Assembly: GCA_963169515.1 (NCBI GenBank) | Contig: CAUJEF010000031.1 | Location: 1 to 32,083, forward strand | Source: Bdellovibrionota bacterium | GTDB taxonomy: Bacteria > Bdellovibrionota > Bdellovibrionia > Bdellovibrionales > JAEYZS01 | Length of the DNA stretch: 32,083 nucleotides | Direction of reading: 5' to 3' | In this document: positions 1-7,718 of the stretch, one piece after another | Layout: every line of letters starts with the position of its first letter | Position numbering within the stretch: the first letter of the stretch is position 1 | The notes under the pieces: model-generated | Database searches by the model: none | The model's input: only the letters and a program-made list of their open reading frames with translations | What the model was told of the DNA's origin: nothing | Position numbers and translations under genes: made by a program

Positions 1-463
1 GAGGGGCGCAGTTTAGTTTAAAAGATTTTATTTCAAACAACTGTCCAAAAGGCTCTGACTTTATAACGCAGCCTTTCGTCTCCATGAGATGGTTGAATGT
101 CCGTATTTCGGACGTAGCATTCTCGAGATAAATTTAAAAACCGTTTGAATGGCATCAGTAAACTGCAACGGCCATAGTGTCGAGGCTCAGATTGGCTTCG
201 GACTATGGTAGGTCCTCCTTGGAGATAGGGGGCGGTATGAAACGTAGGAAGGCTGGCAAGCTTTGTTATGTTAATTATCGGAAGGTTCTCCATAAACTTA
301 ACGACCTTTGGGGTTTTGTACGTTTGTTCGTTCTCCTTGGGAAGTTGGTTTATTTTCTTTATGAAATACTGAGGTAGTCCTGGGGCGGGCTTGGAACTCT
401 AAATTCTTTAGTTAAAACCCAGGGGGTTGATCGAGGTCTCGGCGCTTTAAAAAACTCTTCCGT
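1..463. other. Gene-poor stretch with hairpins
   Basis: No convincing protein gene or known RNA gene was recognised in this 463-base stretch. It contains visible secondary structure. A 5-bp stem with a 5-nt loop (GTCCG/CGGAC) lies at 99-113. A stronger two-part hairpin lies at 172-208, with CCATAGT pairing with ACTATGG and an inner CGAGGC/GCTTCG stem. Distant CCTGGG/CCCAGG arms lie at 379-384 and 418-423. None is followed by a T-run, so they do not look like terminators. I compared it by eye with tmRNA, RNase P RNA, SRP RNA and tRNA hallmarks and found no match. It may be a non-coding RNA, a decayed gene or simply a long spacer. Confidence 0.5.
237..377 (+). CDS. Doubtful 46-residue basic/hydrophobic peptide
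   Basis: This is a small reading frame starting with MKRRKAGK and ending in a hydrophobic, membrane-like stretch (residues about 25-43, rich in L, V, F and Y). A G-rich segment (GGAGATAGGGGG) lies just upstream of the ATG, and the hairpin at 172-208 precedes it. A positively charged N-terminus followed by one hydrophobic helix is typical of small membrane peptides, including type I toxins, but nothing else supports that role. It lies alone in a gene-poor stretch with no partner gene recognised. It may well be non-coding. Confidence 0.15.
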   Translation: MKRRKAGKLCYVNYRKVLHKLNDLWGFVRLFVLLGKLVYFLYEILR

Positions 464-835
464 CTAACTCAGTAATGAGCGTGATCCAAAATAACCGACG
501 GCAACAGCGATAAACCCCAAAACTGGATTTAGGATAAGGTTGATCACAGCCGCGGATATATTTCCTTTTTCGAAAAGAACCAGGGACTGCAATGCATAAG
601 CAGAAAATGTTGTAAAGCCACCACAAAATCCAACCAGCATTGCTACGTGGACGGGTGGAGATAGAAGACTTTTATTTCCAGCGACTGCGATAATTCCGGC
701 AATAAGACAGCCAAGAATGTTTACTAATAATGTAGCCAATGGGAAGTTTTGAAAACGAGCAGCCAAGAATGTATCGGCTCCATAACGAGTGAGGACCCCC
801 GCAGCTCCTAGAATTGCAATTAATAATACATTCAT
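464..835 (-). CDS. crcB: Fluoride ion exporter CrcB/Fluc
   Basis: A 123-residue inner-membrane protein of the CrcB/Fluc family, which forms dual-topology dimers that let fluoride leave the cytoplasm. Length and four hydrophobic segments fit the family. Visible family signatures are GAAGVLTRYG near residue 10, LVNILGCLIAG near residue 37, and GFCGGFTTFSAYALQSL near residue 69, which includes the pore-lining TTFS stretch. A purine-rich GGAAG lies almost against the ATG, closer than usual. The gene starts only 25 bases after the terminator that closes rpsI, so it needs its own promoter or read-through, and there is no room for a fluoride riboswitch in front of it. Family assignment is secure. 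Confidence 0.95.
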   Translation of the reverse strand: MNVLLIAILGAAGVLTRYGADTFLAARFQNFPLATLLVNILGCLIAGIIAVAGNKSLLSPPVHVAMLVGFCGGFTTFSAYALQSLVLFEKGNISAAVINLILNPVLGFIAVAVGYFGSRSLLS

Positions 836-859
836 ACTTCCATCTCAGCATGAAAAATA

Positions 860-888
860 AAAAAACCGAAGCGAAACTTCGGTTTTTT
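860..888 (-). terminator. Intrinsic terminator after rpsI
   Basis: A 6-bp GC-rich stem (CCGAAG/CTTCGG) with a 5-nt loop is flanked by A-runs and T-runs. Read on the minus strand it ends in a long T-rich tract, 22 bases after the rpsI stop. It should end the rplM-rpsI transcript and separate it from crcB. The symmetric flanks mean it could also act on the opposite strand. Confidence 0.88.
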
Positions 889-910
889 GAAATCCAAATG
901 AATAAAAATT

Positions 911-1309
911 TTAGCGTTTAGAATACTGGTAACGCTTGCGTGCCCCGGCTTGGCCATATTTTTTTCTTTCGACCATTCGCGAATCACGAGTGAGGAACCC
1001 AGCCTTTTTTAACACCGGACGAAGTTCTGCGTCCAAAATAGTAAGCGCTCGAGAGACAGCATGACGAAGTGCCCCTGCTTGGCCTGATTTACCGCCACCC
1101 GCAACGTAAGCTTTTAAATCTAGCTTTGCCTTCATATTTGTTTCAATAAGCGGTTGATTGACGATCGCTTGGTGGGTTCCTAGAGGGAAGTTGTCCTTAA
1201 GATCTAGCCCGTTAACCACGAACTTTCCAGACCCAGGTTTTACATAGACTCGAGCAGAACTCGTTTTGCGTCTTCCGGTGGCATAAAAGAATTTTTCTTG
1301 TGCTGCCAT
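911..1309 (-). CDS. rpsI: 30S ribosomal protein S9
   Basis: A 132-residue S9 protein of the small ribosomal subunit. The N-terminal [15 protein letters not shown] segment and the basic C-terminal tail ending QYSKR are characteristic; in the family this tail reaches the P-site tRNA. It follows rplM by three bases, the classic L13-S9 gene pair, so the two are co-transcribed and probably translationally coupled. An intrinsic terminator follows directly. Nothing unusual was seen. Confidence 0.98.
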   Translation of the reverse strand: MAAQEKFFYATGRRKTSSARVYVKPGSGKFVVNGLDLKDNFPLGTHQAIVNQPLIETNMKAKLDLKAYVAGGGKSGQAGALRHAVSRALTILDAELRPVLKKAGFLTRDSRMVERKKYGQAGARKRYQYSKR

Positions 1310-1312
1310 GTC

Positions 1313-1786
1313 TTAGTTACCTTTCTTTGCTGTTTGTTCTTTTGTCTTTTTCTTTTTTGGGATTTCTAAAAGGGATGGATTTTGAGCTGCATGAGGATGC
1401 TCAGAGCCTTTGTAAACTTTCAATTTTGTCATTAAAGCAAAGGACAATTTATTTTCAGGCAACATTCCTTTTACAGCCAGTTGGATCATTCGTTCTGGAT
1501 CCGATTCTTGTAACTTTTGAGCAGTTTTACTTTTCAGAGATCCAAAAAAGCGTGAGTGCGTGAAATACATTTTTTGGTTTATTTTATTGCCAGAAAGTCT
1601 TACTTTATCGGCGTTGATCACAATAATAAAATCACCAGTATCAACATTTGGAGTAAATTGAACTTTGTTTTTTCCGCGGAGATGTTCTGCAATGGTCGTA
1701 GCCATACGACCCAAGGTTTGGTCCTTTGCATCGATTAACCACCACTTTCTTTCTACTTCGAGCGGTTTGGCGTTCCAGGTTCTCAT
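1313..1786 (-). CDS. rplM: 50S ribosomal protein L13
   Basis: A 157-residue L13, an early-assembly protein of the large ribosomal subunit. The N-terminus ([19 protein letters not shown]) and the [15 protein letters not shown] and [14 protein letters not shown] segments are typical of the family. The C-terminus carries a lysine-rich extension (residues about 140-157) that is a little longer than in Escherichia coli. An AAGGAA ribosome-binding site precedes the ATG. It is the first gene of the rplM-rpsI unit. The 72-base gap to truA holds a palindrome at 1809-1823, close enough to the start codon to be a leader element. Confidence 0.98.
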   Translation of the reverse strand: MRTWNAKPLEVERKWWLIDAKDQTLGRMATTIAEHLRGKNKVQFTPNVDTGDFIIVINADKVRLSGNKINQKMYFTHSRFFGSLKSKTAQKLQESDPERMIQLAVKGMLPENKLSFALMTKLKVYKGSEHPHAAQNPSLLEIPKKKKTKEQTAKKGN

Positions 1787-1808
1787 GAATGTTCCTTTTT
1801 CAAAATGG

Positions 1809-1823
1809 ATTCCCTAAGGGAAT
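1809..1823 (-). promoter_or_regulatory. Palindrome in rplM leader
   Basis: ATTCCCTAAGGGAAT is a perfect odd-length palindrome, 23-37 bases upstream of the rplM start codon. As RNA it could form a 6-bp hairpin with a 3-nt loop in front of the ribosome-binding site. Ribosomal protein operons are often autoregulated through leader structures, so this is a candidate; no specific L13 leader family was recognised. As DNA it could instead be an operator or promoter-associated element. Confidence 0.35.
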
Positions 1824-1858
1824 TCATACGCTAACTGATTTAAACGTAAGGGTTATTT

Positions 1859-2632
1859 CTAGATTTCACGGCACTTAATGTCAAGCTCGGCGGGGTAAAA
1901 AACTTTGACCAGGTAGAGCCCCTCTGGTGGGGCTGTTTTTGCTGCGACTTGTCTATTCCGAGCAGAGAGAATTTCAATAAGCCTTGAGGTGGGTAACCTA
2001 TCGTTTTCCATAGCTAAAAGTGTGCCGACAATGTTTCGAACCATTTGCTTGAGGAAACCGTTTCCAGTGATTGTGAACTCTATCCACCCTGGGGCCGTGA
2101 GGGCCCATTTTATTTCATATATTTTTCGGTCTGTCGTTTCAACATCAGTGCCTGAATTTTGAAAGCTCTTAAAGTCGTGGTGACCAACTAAAACTTGCGA
2201 AATGCTATTTAGGTAGTTCAAATCCAAAGGCCTTCGAATAAAAAGGGATTGGTTCCATTTGAGGGCATCTCGAGTATCTGAGTTTCTAATGACATATTTA
2301 TAGGTTTTTTTAATTGCATCCCTATTTGCGTGGAAATCCTGTGGCGCTAGGAAAGCTTTTTTTACTACGATCGAGGGTGGCAAGTGCCCCTGTATAGCGT
2401 GAACCATTTCAAAAGATAATGGATCTCTTTTAACGTCAAAGTGGACAACTTGGTCCAAGGCATGAACGCCTGTGTCCGTGCGGCTTGAACTTACGACTTT
2501 GATGTCATCATCAAAGATTTTACAAAGAGCTCGGGTGAGCTCTCCCTGAACGGTTTTTTGTCCCTGATTCTGGATTTGCCAACCACTGTAGGGACTACCA
2601 TCATATTCAATGTGCAAGCGAACTCGAAACAT
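1859..2632 (-). CDS. truA: tRNA pseudouridine(38-40) synthase TruA
   Basis: A 257-residue TruA-family enzyme that isomerises uridines 38-40 in the tRNA anticodon arm. The catalytic aspartate is D53, within SSRTDTGVHAL, and the EYDGSPYSGWQ N-terminal motif is present. FLKQMVRNIVGTL near residue 195 is the conserved RNA-binding and dimer-region signature. Length is normal. The gene lies between an outer-membrane barrel gene and rplM on the same strand, 38 bases after the barrel gene stop. It is an ordinary housekeeping gene. Confidence 0.97.
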   Translation of the reverse strand: MFRVRLHIEYDGSPYSGWQIQNQGQKTVQGELTRALCKIFDDDIKVVSSSRTDTGVHALDQVVHFDVKRDPLSFEMVHAIQGHLPPSIVVKKAFLAPQDFHANRDAIKKTYKYVIRNSDTRDALKWNQSLFIRRPLDLNYLNSISQVLVGHHDFKSFQNSGTDVETTDRKIYEIKWALTAPGWIEFTITGNGFLKQMVRNIVGTLLAMENDRLPTSRLIEILSARNRQVAAKTAPPEGLYLVKVFYPAELDIKCREI

Positions 2633-2670
2633 GGCATGGGCCTACCATGGATGACGGGCGTCTGGCATCC

Positions 2671-3606
2671 TTAATATTCGATAAGGAATCCACCGTTTAT
2701 TACATTGTCTGAGAAATCGAATTTTTTGTTGAGGCCTGTAATAATTCGGTATTCGGCTACAAAATACATATGATTAATACCCTCTTCGCGATCAAGAACG
2801 ATCATTGTTTGCGGATTAATCCAATCCAATAGTAAAGCTAAACCTCCAGCTATGTGCCACGCCAAAGCTCCGCCATACTTGAAGTCTCCGTCATCACGAA
2901 GTTCGCCAAAGGTAAAATAGTCTATTCCACCTTCTCCATAAGGAACAATGATTTGATTATGAAAATAATCCGCCCGATAAGTGATCGCCACGTTGTTTGG
3001 TAAAATGTAAAAACTGTATTTTTCTAAGGGCTGTTTATCTGGAGTATCATTTGGAGATCCTTGCTCCCACCGGCCATTGCCCTGGGCATAGGATAGACCG
3101 CTTCCGACTTTGAGAGCTAATTTCCCAGCGCTTTTAAAAAATTGCCATTCCCAATCTCCAAATAAGGTAATTGCGGAACCGCCGCCATAAATATCCTCGT
3201 ACGAATACCCAGCAGCACTGTTGTAGAGATTAGAGAGTGTCAGGCTGCCAAATCGAAATGAAAAGGCGTTGTGCTGCGGCGATCGTTTTACCTGGTATTG
3301 ATACTCATTTTTTTTTGTGATCCTAAAAAGTCCCTTTTCTTTATTAAGCTGCTTAACTCGAGATTCTTCGGGCAGCCGGCGCTTCTGCTGTTTCCAGCGG
3401 GGAACAAAGGGCTTAGACTCTGGATATTCATCAGTCAGTAGTCGTTCGTCATCAAGGGTCGCTTCAGCTTCGCGAGCTGTGTTAAAGGGAGGTTCGTTGG
3501 GGGCTTCTTCGTACTGATCAAGGGAGCGTGCCATGTTTAAGTCCGCCGAAGTAATTTCTGCTAAAACAGGCTGTGCGATAAGTACAATCAAAAATGCTGC
3601 AATCAT
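2671..3606 (-). CDS. Putative outer-membrane beta-barrel protein
   Basis: A 311-residue exported protein. Residues 1-16 form a signal peptide with probable cleavage after VLA. A charged, proline-rich linker (about 17-110) follows, with many E, R and K residues. From about residue 112 onward, alternating hydrophobic/polar strands with many Y, G and F end in an aromatic terminal residue (Y), as in outer-membrane barrels. It resembles the lipid-embedded barrel families annotated in Myxococcus and Bdellovibrio, but I cannot name one with certainty. Its ATG overlaps the stop of the upstream CFI-box gene by four bases (ATGA), so the two proteins are probably made together and may act together on the surface. 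Exact function unknown. Confidence 0.75.
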   Translation of the reverse strand: MIAAFLIVLIAQPVLAEITSADLNMARSLDQYEEAPNEPPFNTAREAEATLDDERLLTDEYPESKPFVPRWKQQKRRLPEESRVKQLNKEKGLFRITKKNEYQYQVKRSPQHNAFSFRFGSLTLSNLYNSAAGYSYEDIYGGGSAITLFGDWEWQFFKSAGKLALKVGSGLSYAQGNGRWEQGSPNDTPDKQPLEKYSFYILPNNVAITYRADYFHNQIIVPYGEGGIDYFTFGELRDDGDFKYGGALAWHIAGGLALLLDWINPQTMIVLDREEGINHMYFVAEYRIITGLNKKFDFSDNVINGGFLIEY

Positions 3607-4892
3607 ATTGCTGCCTTGTTATCTTTATGAATTTTTAGGGCGATCAGAATAGCGCTGAATAAAGAAATCAAAACCAAATTTGCAGCAACAGTTCCCATAT
3701 TGAGATACATCCAAGCAAGTCCCCAGAGCGGAAAGAGAATCATTCTTGCGCCAGCTCGTAAGTAGTCATTTTCGGCAATCACCTTTGCCAAAGGGGGTGA
3801 GTTTTCATAATAAAATTTTACAAACTTTTTCCCGATAAATGATGTTCTTAGGAATTGATCTCGGAAATCCCGAAATGTTTGGACGTGTGGGTCTAATATG
3901 GATCCGAATGCTGCGGTTGCAATAAAACAATTTTGCTTGTCCTCTAGAATTCCAAAAACGTCGTCCGGCATTGCTGTGTGCGTGCCGGCGACACAGGCAG
4001 TTGTGAAAAGCCCAATATTTTCGGCGTCATCTTTTGCGGCCATCCGAAAAACATAAGTAATATCGTTGGTCAGGTGTCTGATTCGATTATCCGTTAATTC
4101 ACCATTGGCATTTACATCAGTAAAATATGGAGAACTTTCAGCCGTGGTATTATTCACAACTGATGCAAAATTGCTGCAATCCCCAGGGTCTTGTGCATAA
4201 AAGGCTCCGATCTGCTGGATGTCAGCGGCCCCGTGTTCGGGCGAATAGCCTGCGGTTACAGAATAGCTTTCGATGGATTTTAAATAGACCTTTTCATCTC
4301 CAGGATAAGCGACAAAAGATTCAATACTTGCCGTGATGGCCGCACCTGCAAGATCATCAAGCCCTGCGACAACAACATAAAATTGTTTTTTGTCGTCCAA
4401 GGTTCCGCAGGTCCCGCTTTTGGCAACACCAGCTTCCAATGTAAATTGCTGAGAAAGCGTGTATGCATCCCCACAGCTCGTAAGCGCCGGCGAACCCACT
4501 TTGTTACAGAGCTCCTGCCAAGGCACTTGTATCGTAACAGTGTTACCCGCAACGTAGCCGTTGACGGGAGTGCCAACGGGTGTAGAGGTAGTTCCGGAAA
4601 CGACAACACAGGCGGCTCCGCTTTCAGTAGATTTAAAAGTAACAGATAATAAAAGCCCGTCTGTAACCCGCCGATTATTACACGCGGTAAGCCCGCCAGC
4701 ACAGTTGTTGCAGACGCTAGTAGAGCTTGGGCAGGAGCCACCAGTTTGAGAACCGGCAATACCGCCGTAGACAGTGACATTGCCGCCTGTGTCTGTAACA
4801 CGGGAAGCTGTGCGTGTGTCTACCGAGAAATCTGAAATAGTCGCAAAACTAGAGATTGAATAAAAAAGCACAACAAAGACTACTGATTTCAT
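3603..4892 (-). CDS. Exported protein with CFI-box C-terminal signal
   Basis: A 429-residue exported protein of unknown function. A signal peptide spans about residues 1-17. The mature part has a cysteine-rich patch (C54, C61, C64, C71) and beta-rich sequence up to about 315, resembling tandem Ig/fibronectin-like modules. The C-terminus carries the CFI-box: NCFIATAAFGS from residue 321, then a conserved RDFRDQFL and YYENSPPLA stretch, and a hydrophobic helix (about 383-419) with a lysine-containing tail. This arrangement matches the CFI-box-CTERM sorting or anchoring region known from Bdellovibrio and other delta-proteobacteria. GGAGG lies 6 bases before the ATG. It is translationally coupled to the downstream barrel gene. 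Confidence 0.82.
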   Translation of the reverse strand: MKSVVFVVLFYSISSFATISDFSVDTRTASRVTDTGGNVTVYGGIAGSQTGGSCPSSTSVCNNCAGGLTACNNRRVTDGLLLSVTFKSTESGAACVVVSGTTSTPVGTPVNGYVAGNTVTIQVPWQELCNKVGSPALTSCGDAYTLSQQFTLEAGVAKSGTCGTLDDKKQFYVVVAGLDDLAGAAITASIESFVAYPGDEKVYLKSIESYSVTAGYSPEHGAADIQQIGAFYAQDPGDCSNFASVVNNTTAESSPYFTDVNANGELTDNRIRHLTNDITYVFRMAAKDDAENIGLFTTACVAGTHTAMPDDVFGILEDKQNCFIATAAFGSILDPHVQTFRDFRDQFLRTSFIGKKFVKFYYENSPPLAKVIAENDYLRAGARMILFPLWGLAWMYLNMGTVAANLVLISLFSAILIALKIHKDNKAAI

Positions 4893-4957
4893 CTCGGCCT
4901 CCGGTAGGTAAAATCAGATCATGGCAAGAGGATATTGTCAAAAAATTATCAGGTAAA

Positions 4958-5986
4958 TTATTGATCTATTTTGTAAATATATTCTGCAATTTGAATACCG
5001 TTTAAAGCCGCGCCTTTACGTAAATTGTCTGCAACAACCCACAGTAACCATGTGTGGGGGTCGTTTAGATCTCTGTGAATTCGTCCCACATAAACCGGGT
5101 CTGTGCCATTTGCGTGAAAAGCAGTTGGATACTTGTTTTCGGCCAAGCTGTCGATGACTTGGATGCCTGGCGATTTATTTAATAAACTAATAATTTGTTC
5201 GCGATGAGCTTTTTGTTTTAGCGTTACCCAGACTGCTTCGCTGTGTGAATTTAGCGATGGAACCCGGACTGTAAATGCCGAAATCTTTAAATCAGGAAGA
5301 TCCATAATCTTTCGGGTTTCGTTCATTACCTTGATTTCTTCAGAGCAAAAACCAGTTTCATCAAAAGTCCCAATTTGTGGAATATTGTTGAATGCAATCT
5401 GGTGTGGGAAAACTGATGGAGTTACAGAGTTGTTATTCAAAATCGCCAAACACTGGCTTTTTAGTTCTTCAATTGCTTCACGACCAGCCCCACTGACAGA
5501 TTGATAGCTTGCCACCTGAACACGTTCAATTCCAAAAGATTTTTTAAGTGGCTCCAATGCAACAACCAATTGAACAGTAGAGCAATTTGGGTTCGCGATG
5601 ATTTGTGGTTTGGGTGTGTCTGTTTTTAAAACAGTGCCATTTACTTCAGGCACGACCAAGGGGACTTCGGGGTTCATTCGGAACGCCGAAGAATTATCGA
5701 TCACGATACAGCCTTCAGTCACAGCCCGTGGCGCCCAATCTAAACTGATCTGTTCGCCGGCAGAAAAAAATACAACATCAAGTCCTTTGAAACAGCCGTC
5801 TTCGAGGGCTCGAACGGGAATGTCTTGCTTCCTAAAGCGAACATGTTGGTTTTGTGAATTTAAACTTGCGAAAGGTCGCAGCTCTTCTATTGGAAATTTT
5901 CTTTGTTCAAAAATTTTTATAAATTCTTGACCGACAAGGCCTGTTGCTCCGACAACGCCTACTTTTAGCATTCTAATGGGACTCAT
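4958..5986 (-). CDS. asd: Aspartate-semialdehyde dehydrogenase
   Basis: A 342-residue NADPH-dependent enzyme that makes aspartate semialdehyde from aspartyl phosphate, feeding lysine, diaminopimelate (peptidoglycan), methionine and threonine synthesis. It has a Rossmann motif GATGLVG (residues 13-19), the catalytic cysteine C135 in NPNCST, and the R241/H248 region RVPSLNSHSE. Length fits the family. A perfect GGAGG sits 5 bases before the chosen ATG, which decides it over an internal methionine at residue 6. It lies 27 bases after pssA and is probably in the same operon. Confidence 0.97.
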   Translation of the reverse strand: MSPIRMLKVGVVGATGLVGQEFIKIFEQRKFPIEELRPFASLNSQNQHVRFRKQDIPVRALEDGCFKGLDVVFFSAGEQISLDWAPRAVTEGCIVIDNSSAFRMNPEVPLVVPEVNGTVLKTDTPKPQIIANPNCSTVQLVVALEPLKKSFGIERVQVASYQSVSGAGREAIEELKSQCLAILNNNSVTPSVFPHQIAFNNIPQIGTFDETGFCSEEIKVMNETRKIMDLPDLKISAFTVRVPSLNSHSEAVWVTLKQKAHREQIISLLNKSPGIQVIDSLAENKYPTAFHANGTDPVYVGRIHRDLNDPHTWLLWVVADNLRKGAALNGIQIAEYIYKIDQ

Positions 5987-6013
5987 TTAACCTCCGGCGG
6001 TGAAATAACTAGG

Positions 6014-6826
6014 TCACCTGTCGAAATTTTCGGATTCAGAATAACGCATTTTTTCCATTTTTCGAATTTTTCTTTTTAAACGCGTGTCGCGTCCGAAATT
6101 AAACACGCCAAAGATCGCTCCCAAGCCACCATAGGTTAAAAACAAGAGGAATAACATTAGTTCGGGACGAGACGCGACCAGAACCAAAAGCAAAACACCC
6201 AAAACTAAATACCGAAAAGGAACTTGCCTTCGAAAATCAAGGTCCTTAAAGCTTCTATATTTGAAGTTAGAAACCATTACAAATGCGACAAGGAAACAAA
6301 GAGTGAGCAGACCCCAGTGCCGTTCCGCTTCCCAGCCCAATTCTTGGAACGCAAGGACCGCACTTGCGACGATCCCTGCCCCCATCGGGGAAGGGAGGCC
6401 TTGAAAGTCTTTGCGTTCTACATTGACAGCTTGAACATTGAAGCGTGCAAGCCTGAGAGCTGCGCAAGCAACGTAAATGAAGCTCGCAAGCCATCCAATA
6501 CGTTCAAAAGGTTGTAGTGCCCAAAGGTAAAGCAATAAGCCTGGTGCTGCACCAAAACTGATCAGGTCGGACAAAGAATCGTATTGAGCGCCAAAATTGC
6601 TGGTTGATCCCGTGATCCTTGCAACTCGCCCGTCCAACTGGTCAAAGATTGCAGCGGTCACGATGGCGTAAGCGGCAAGAGAAAAATTCCCATTAATCGA
6701 ATTAACGATGCTGAAGTATCCAAAAAACATACTGGTGGTGGTCAATAAGTTCGGAAGAATGTAGAGGTGAACGCCCGGCTTGCGAGGCTCGCCATTATCG
6801 AAATCAGGATTGCGTCGTCGAAACAT
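6014..6826 (-). CDS. pssA: CDP-diacylglycerol-serine O-phosphatidyltransferase
   Basis: A 270-residue integral membrane enzyme that joins CDP-diacylglycerol to serine, giving phosphatidylserine, the precursor of phosphatidylethanolamine. The CDP-alcohol phosphotransferase signature is complete: D62, D65-G66, A69-R70, G79, D83 and D87, with the expected spacing. About eight hydrophobic helices are visible. This is the membrane-embedded (Bacillus-like) PssA type, not the soluble E. coli type. Its start codon overlaps the stop of the upstream lipid-kinase-like gene (TAATG). The C-terminus is a basic tail. Confidence 0.95.
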   Translation of the reverse strand: MFRRRNPDFDNGEPRKPGVHLYILPNLLTTTSMFFGYFSIVNSINGNFSLAAYAIVTAAIFDQLDGRVARITGSTSNFGAQYDSLSDLISFGAAPGLLLYLWALQPFERIGWLASFIYVACAALRLARFNVQAVNVERKDFQGLPSPMGAGIVASAVLAFQELGWEAERHWGLLTLCFLVAFVMVSNFKYRSFKDLDFRRQVPFRYLVLGVLLLVLVASRPELMLFLLFLTYGGLGAIFGVFNFGRDTRLKRKIRKMEKMRYSESENFDR

Positions 6827-7455
6827 TAAAAACCGCCAAATGTATTAAATAAAACCCACAGTAAACTAGCACTGATGACAGGAAAAGTAAAATTATCGTC
6901 AATGCGACCGATGGGAATTAACTCTGAAACGGCACCAATAAAGCCGGCGATGATGCTAACAAGGATCCATCGGTCGTGTAGGATTTCCATTGCATTAAAG
7001 TAAACCATAGTCACAATCACACAGGTGAAAAATGCGGCGAGGGCCCCCTGAAGGGATTTATTGCCGATGATTTTGTCTTTGCCGAATAGGATGCCAACAA
7101 TACTTGCGATCGGATCCCCAAAGGCCAAAAATAAAAGTGCAAGAGTTGCAACCGGCTTGGGAAAAATAACTACGATAACTAAAACCCCAAGAATCAAATA
7201 GGTCATTCCGCTGAAGCTGCGCAGCTCAGTTCGCCGCAAAACTGAGGCAAGAAAAAATTTAACTAAAATGCGGTTGATGGGCGGATATTTAAAACGCAAA
7301 AATTCCAAAATTAAAGTGAGCACAGAAAAAAAAGCGGTGACCTCGACTGCCAGAGTATGGGGCATAATTTGGTACAGGTAAACTACTGTGCACACGCCCA
7401 AGACATGGTACAGCCTTCGCACTAAATGAAGATCATTCCGAACTTTTAAAGACAT
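6826..7455 (-). CDS. Sec59/Dgk1/Vte5-like CTP-dependent lipid kinase
   Basis: A 209-residue polytopic membrane protein resembling the dolichol kinase/CTP-dependent diacylglycerol kinase/phytol kinase superfamily. The diagnostic segment is around residues 110-140: FGDPIASIVGILFG, then NKSLQGALAAFF. It has five to seven hydrophobic helices and an N-terminal R-R-x-x-H motif (RRLYHVLG) also seen in the family. These enzymes phosphorylate polyprenols, phytol or diacylglycerol using CTP. Tight coupling to pssA suggests a role in phospholipid precursor supply, possibly recycling diacylglycerol to phosphatidic acid; the true substrate cannot be read from sequence. Confidence 0.78.
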   Translation of the reverse strand: MSLKVRNDLHLVRRLYHVLGVCTVVYLYQIMPHTLAVEVTAFFSVLTLILEFLRFKYPPINRILVKFFLASVLRRTELRSFSGMTYLILGVLVIVVIFPKPVATLALLFLAFGDPIASIVGILFGKDKIIGNKSLQGALAAFFTCVIVTMVYFNAMEILHDRWILVSIIAGFIGAVSELIPIGRIDDNFTFPVISASLLWVLFNTFGGF

Positions 7456-7718
7456 AATGTGGGGACAGACTCGCCTATGCAGAGCAATCTGTAAAATGAT
7501 TTTTAAGGGGGTTTTGGTTAAAACCGTGAACCTTTTTTGTCAGTCAGTGATTAGTTTTTAGGTCATCATAACATATGAAAATAATTGAACTTTTTGTCGG
7601 CTATAAAGTTTCTGTTGAAAATCGAAATAGGGGGTCTTTTTGGCGCTATCTAAAACATCAGTAAATTCAATGAGTTACCGCGAATAAAAACGTCTTCTTA
7701 TTGCAAAATAAGTGGCAT

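Noticed and set aside
836-859. A fluoride riboswitch in front of crcB
   Set aside because: Only 25 bases separate the crcB start from the rpsI terminator, too few for the riboswitch, and its sequence hallmarks are absent.
4280-4801. A 173-residue minus-strand frame within the CFI-box gene
   Set aside because: It is rich in leucine and threonine without domain structure and sits in another frame of a clearly coding gene.
7508-7537. GGTTTT/AAAACC hairpin followed by a T-run, as a terminator
   Set aside because: The stem is AT-rich and weak, the T-run starts several bases after it, and it lies between divergent genes where no transcript needs ending.
7701-7718. A TTG start that would extend the exported protein by six residues
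   Set aside because: The ATG at 7719 gives a standard signal peptide (MYKRL plus hydrophobic run), while the TTG has no ribosome-binding site.
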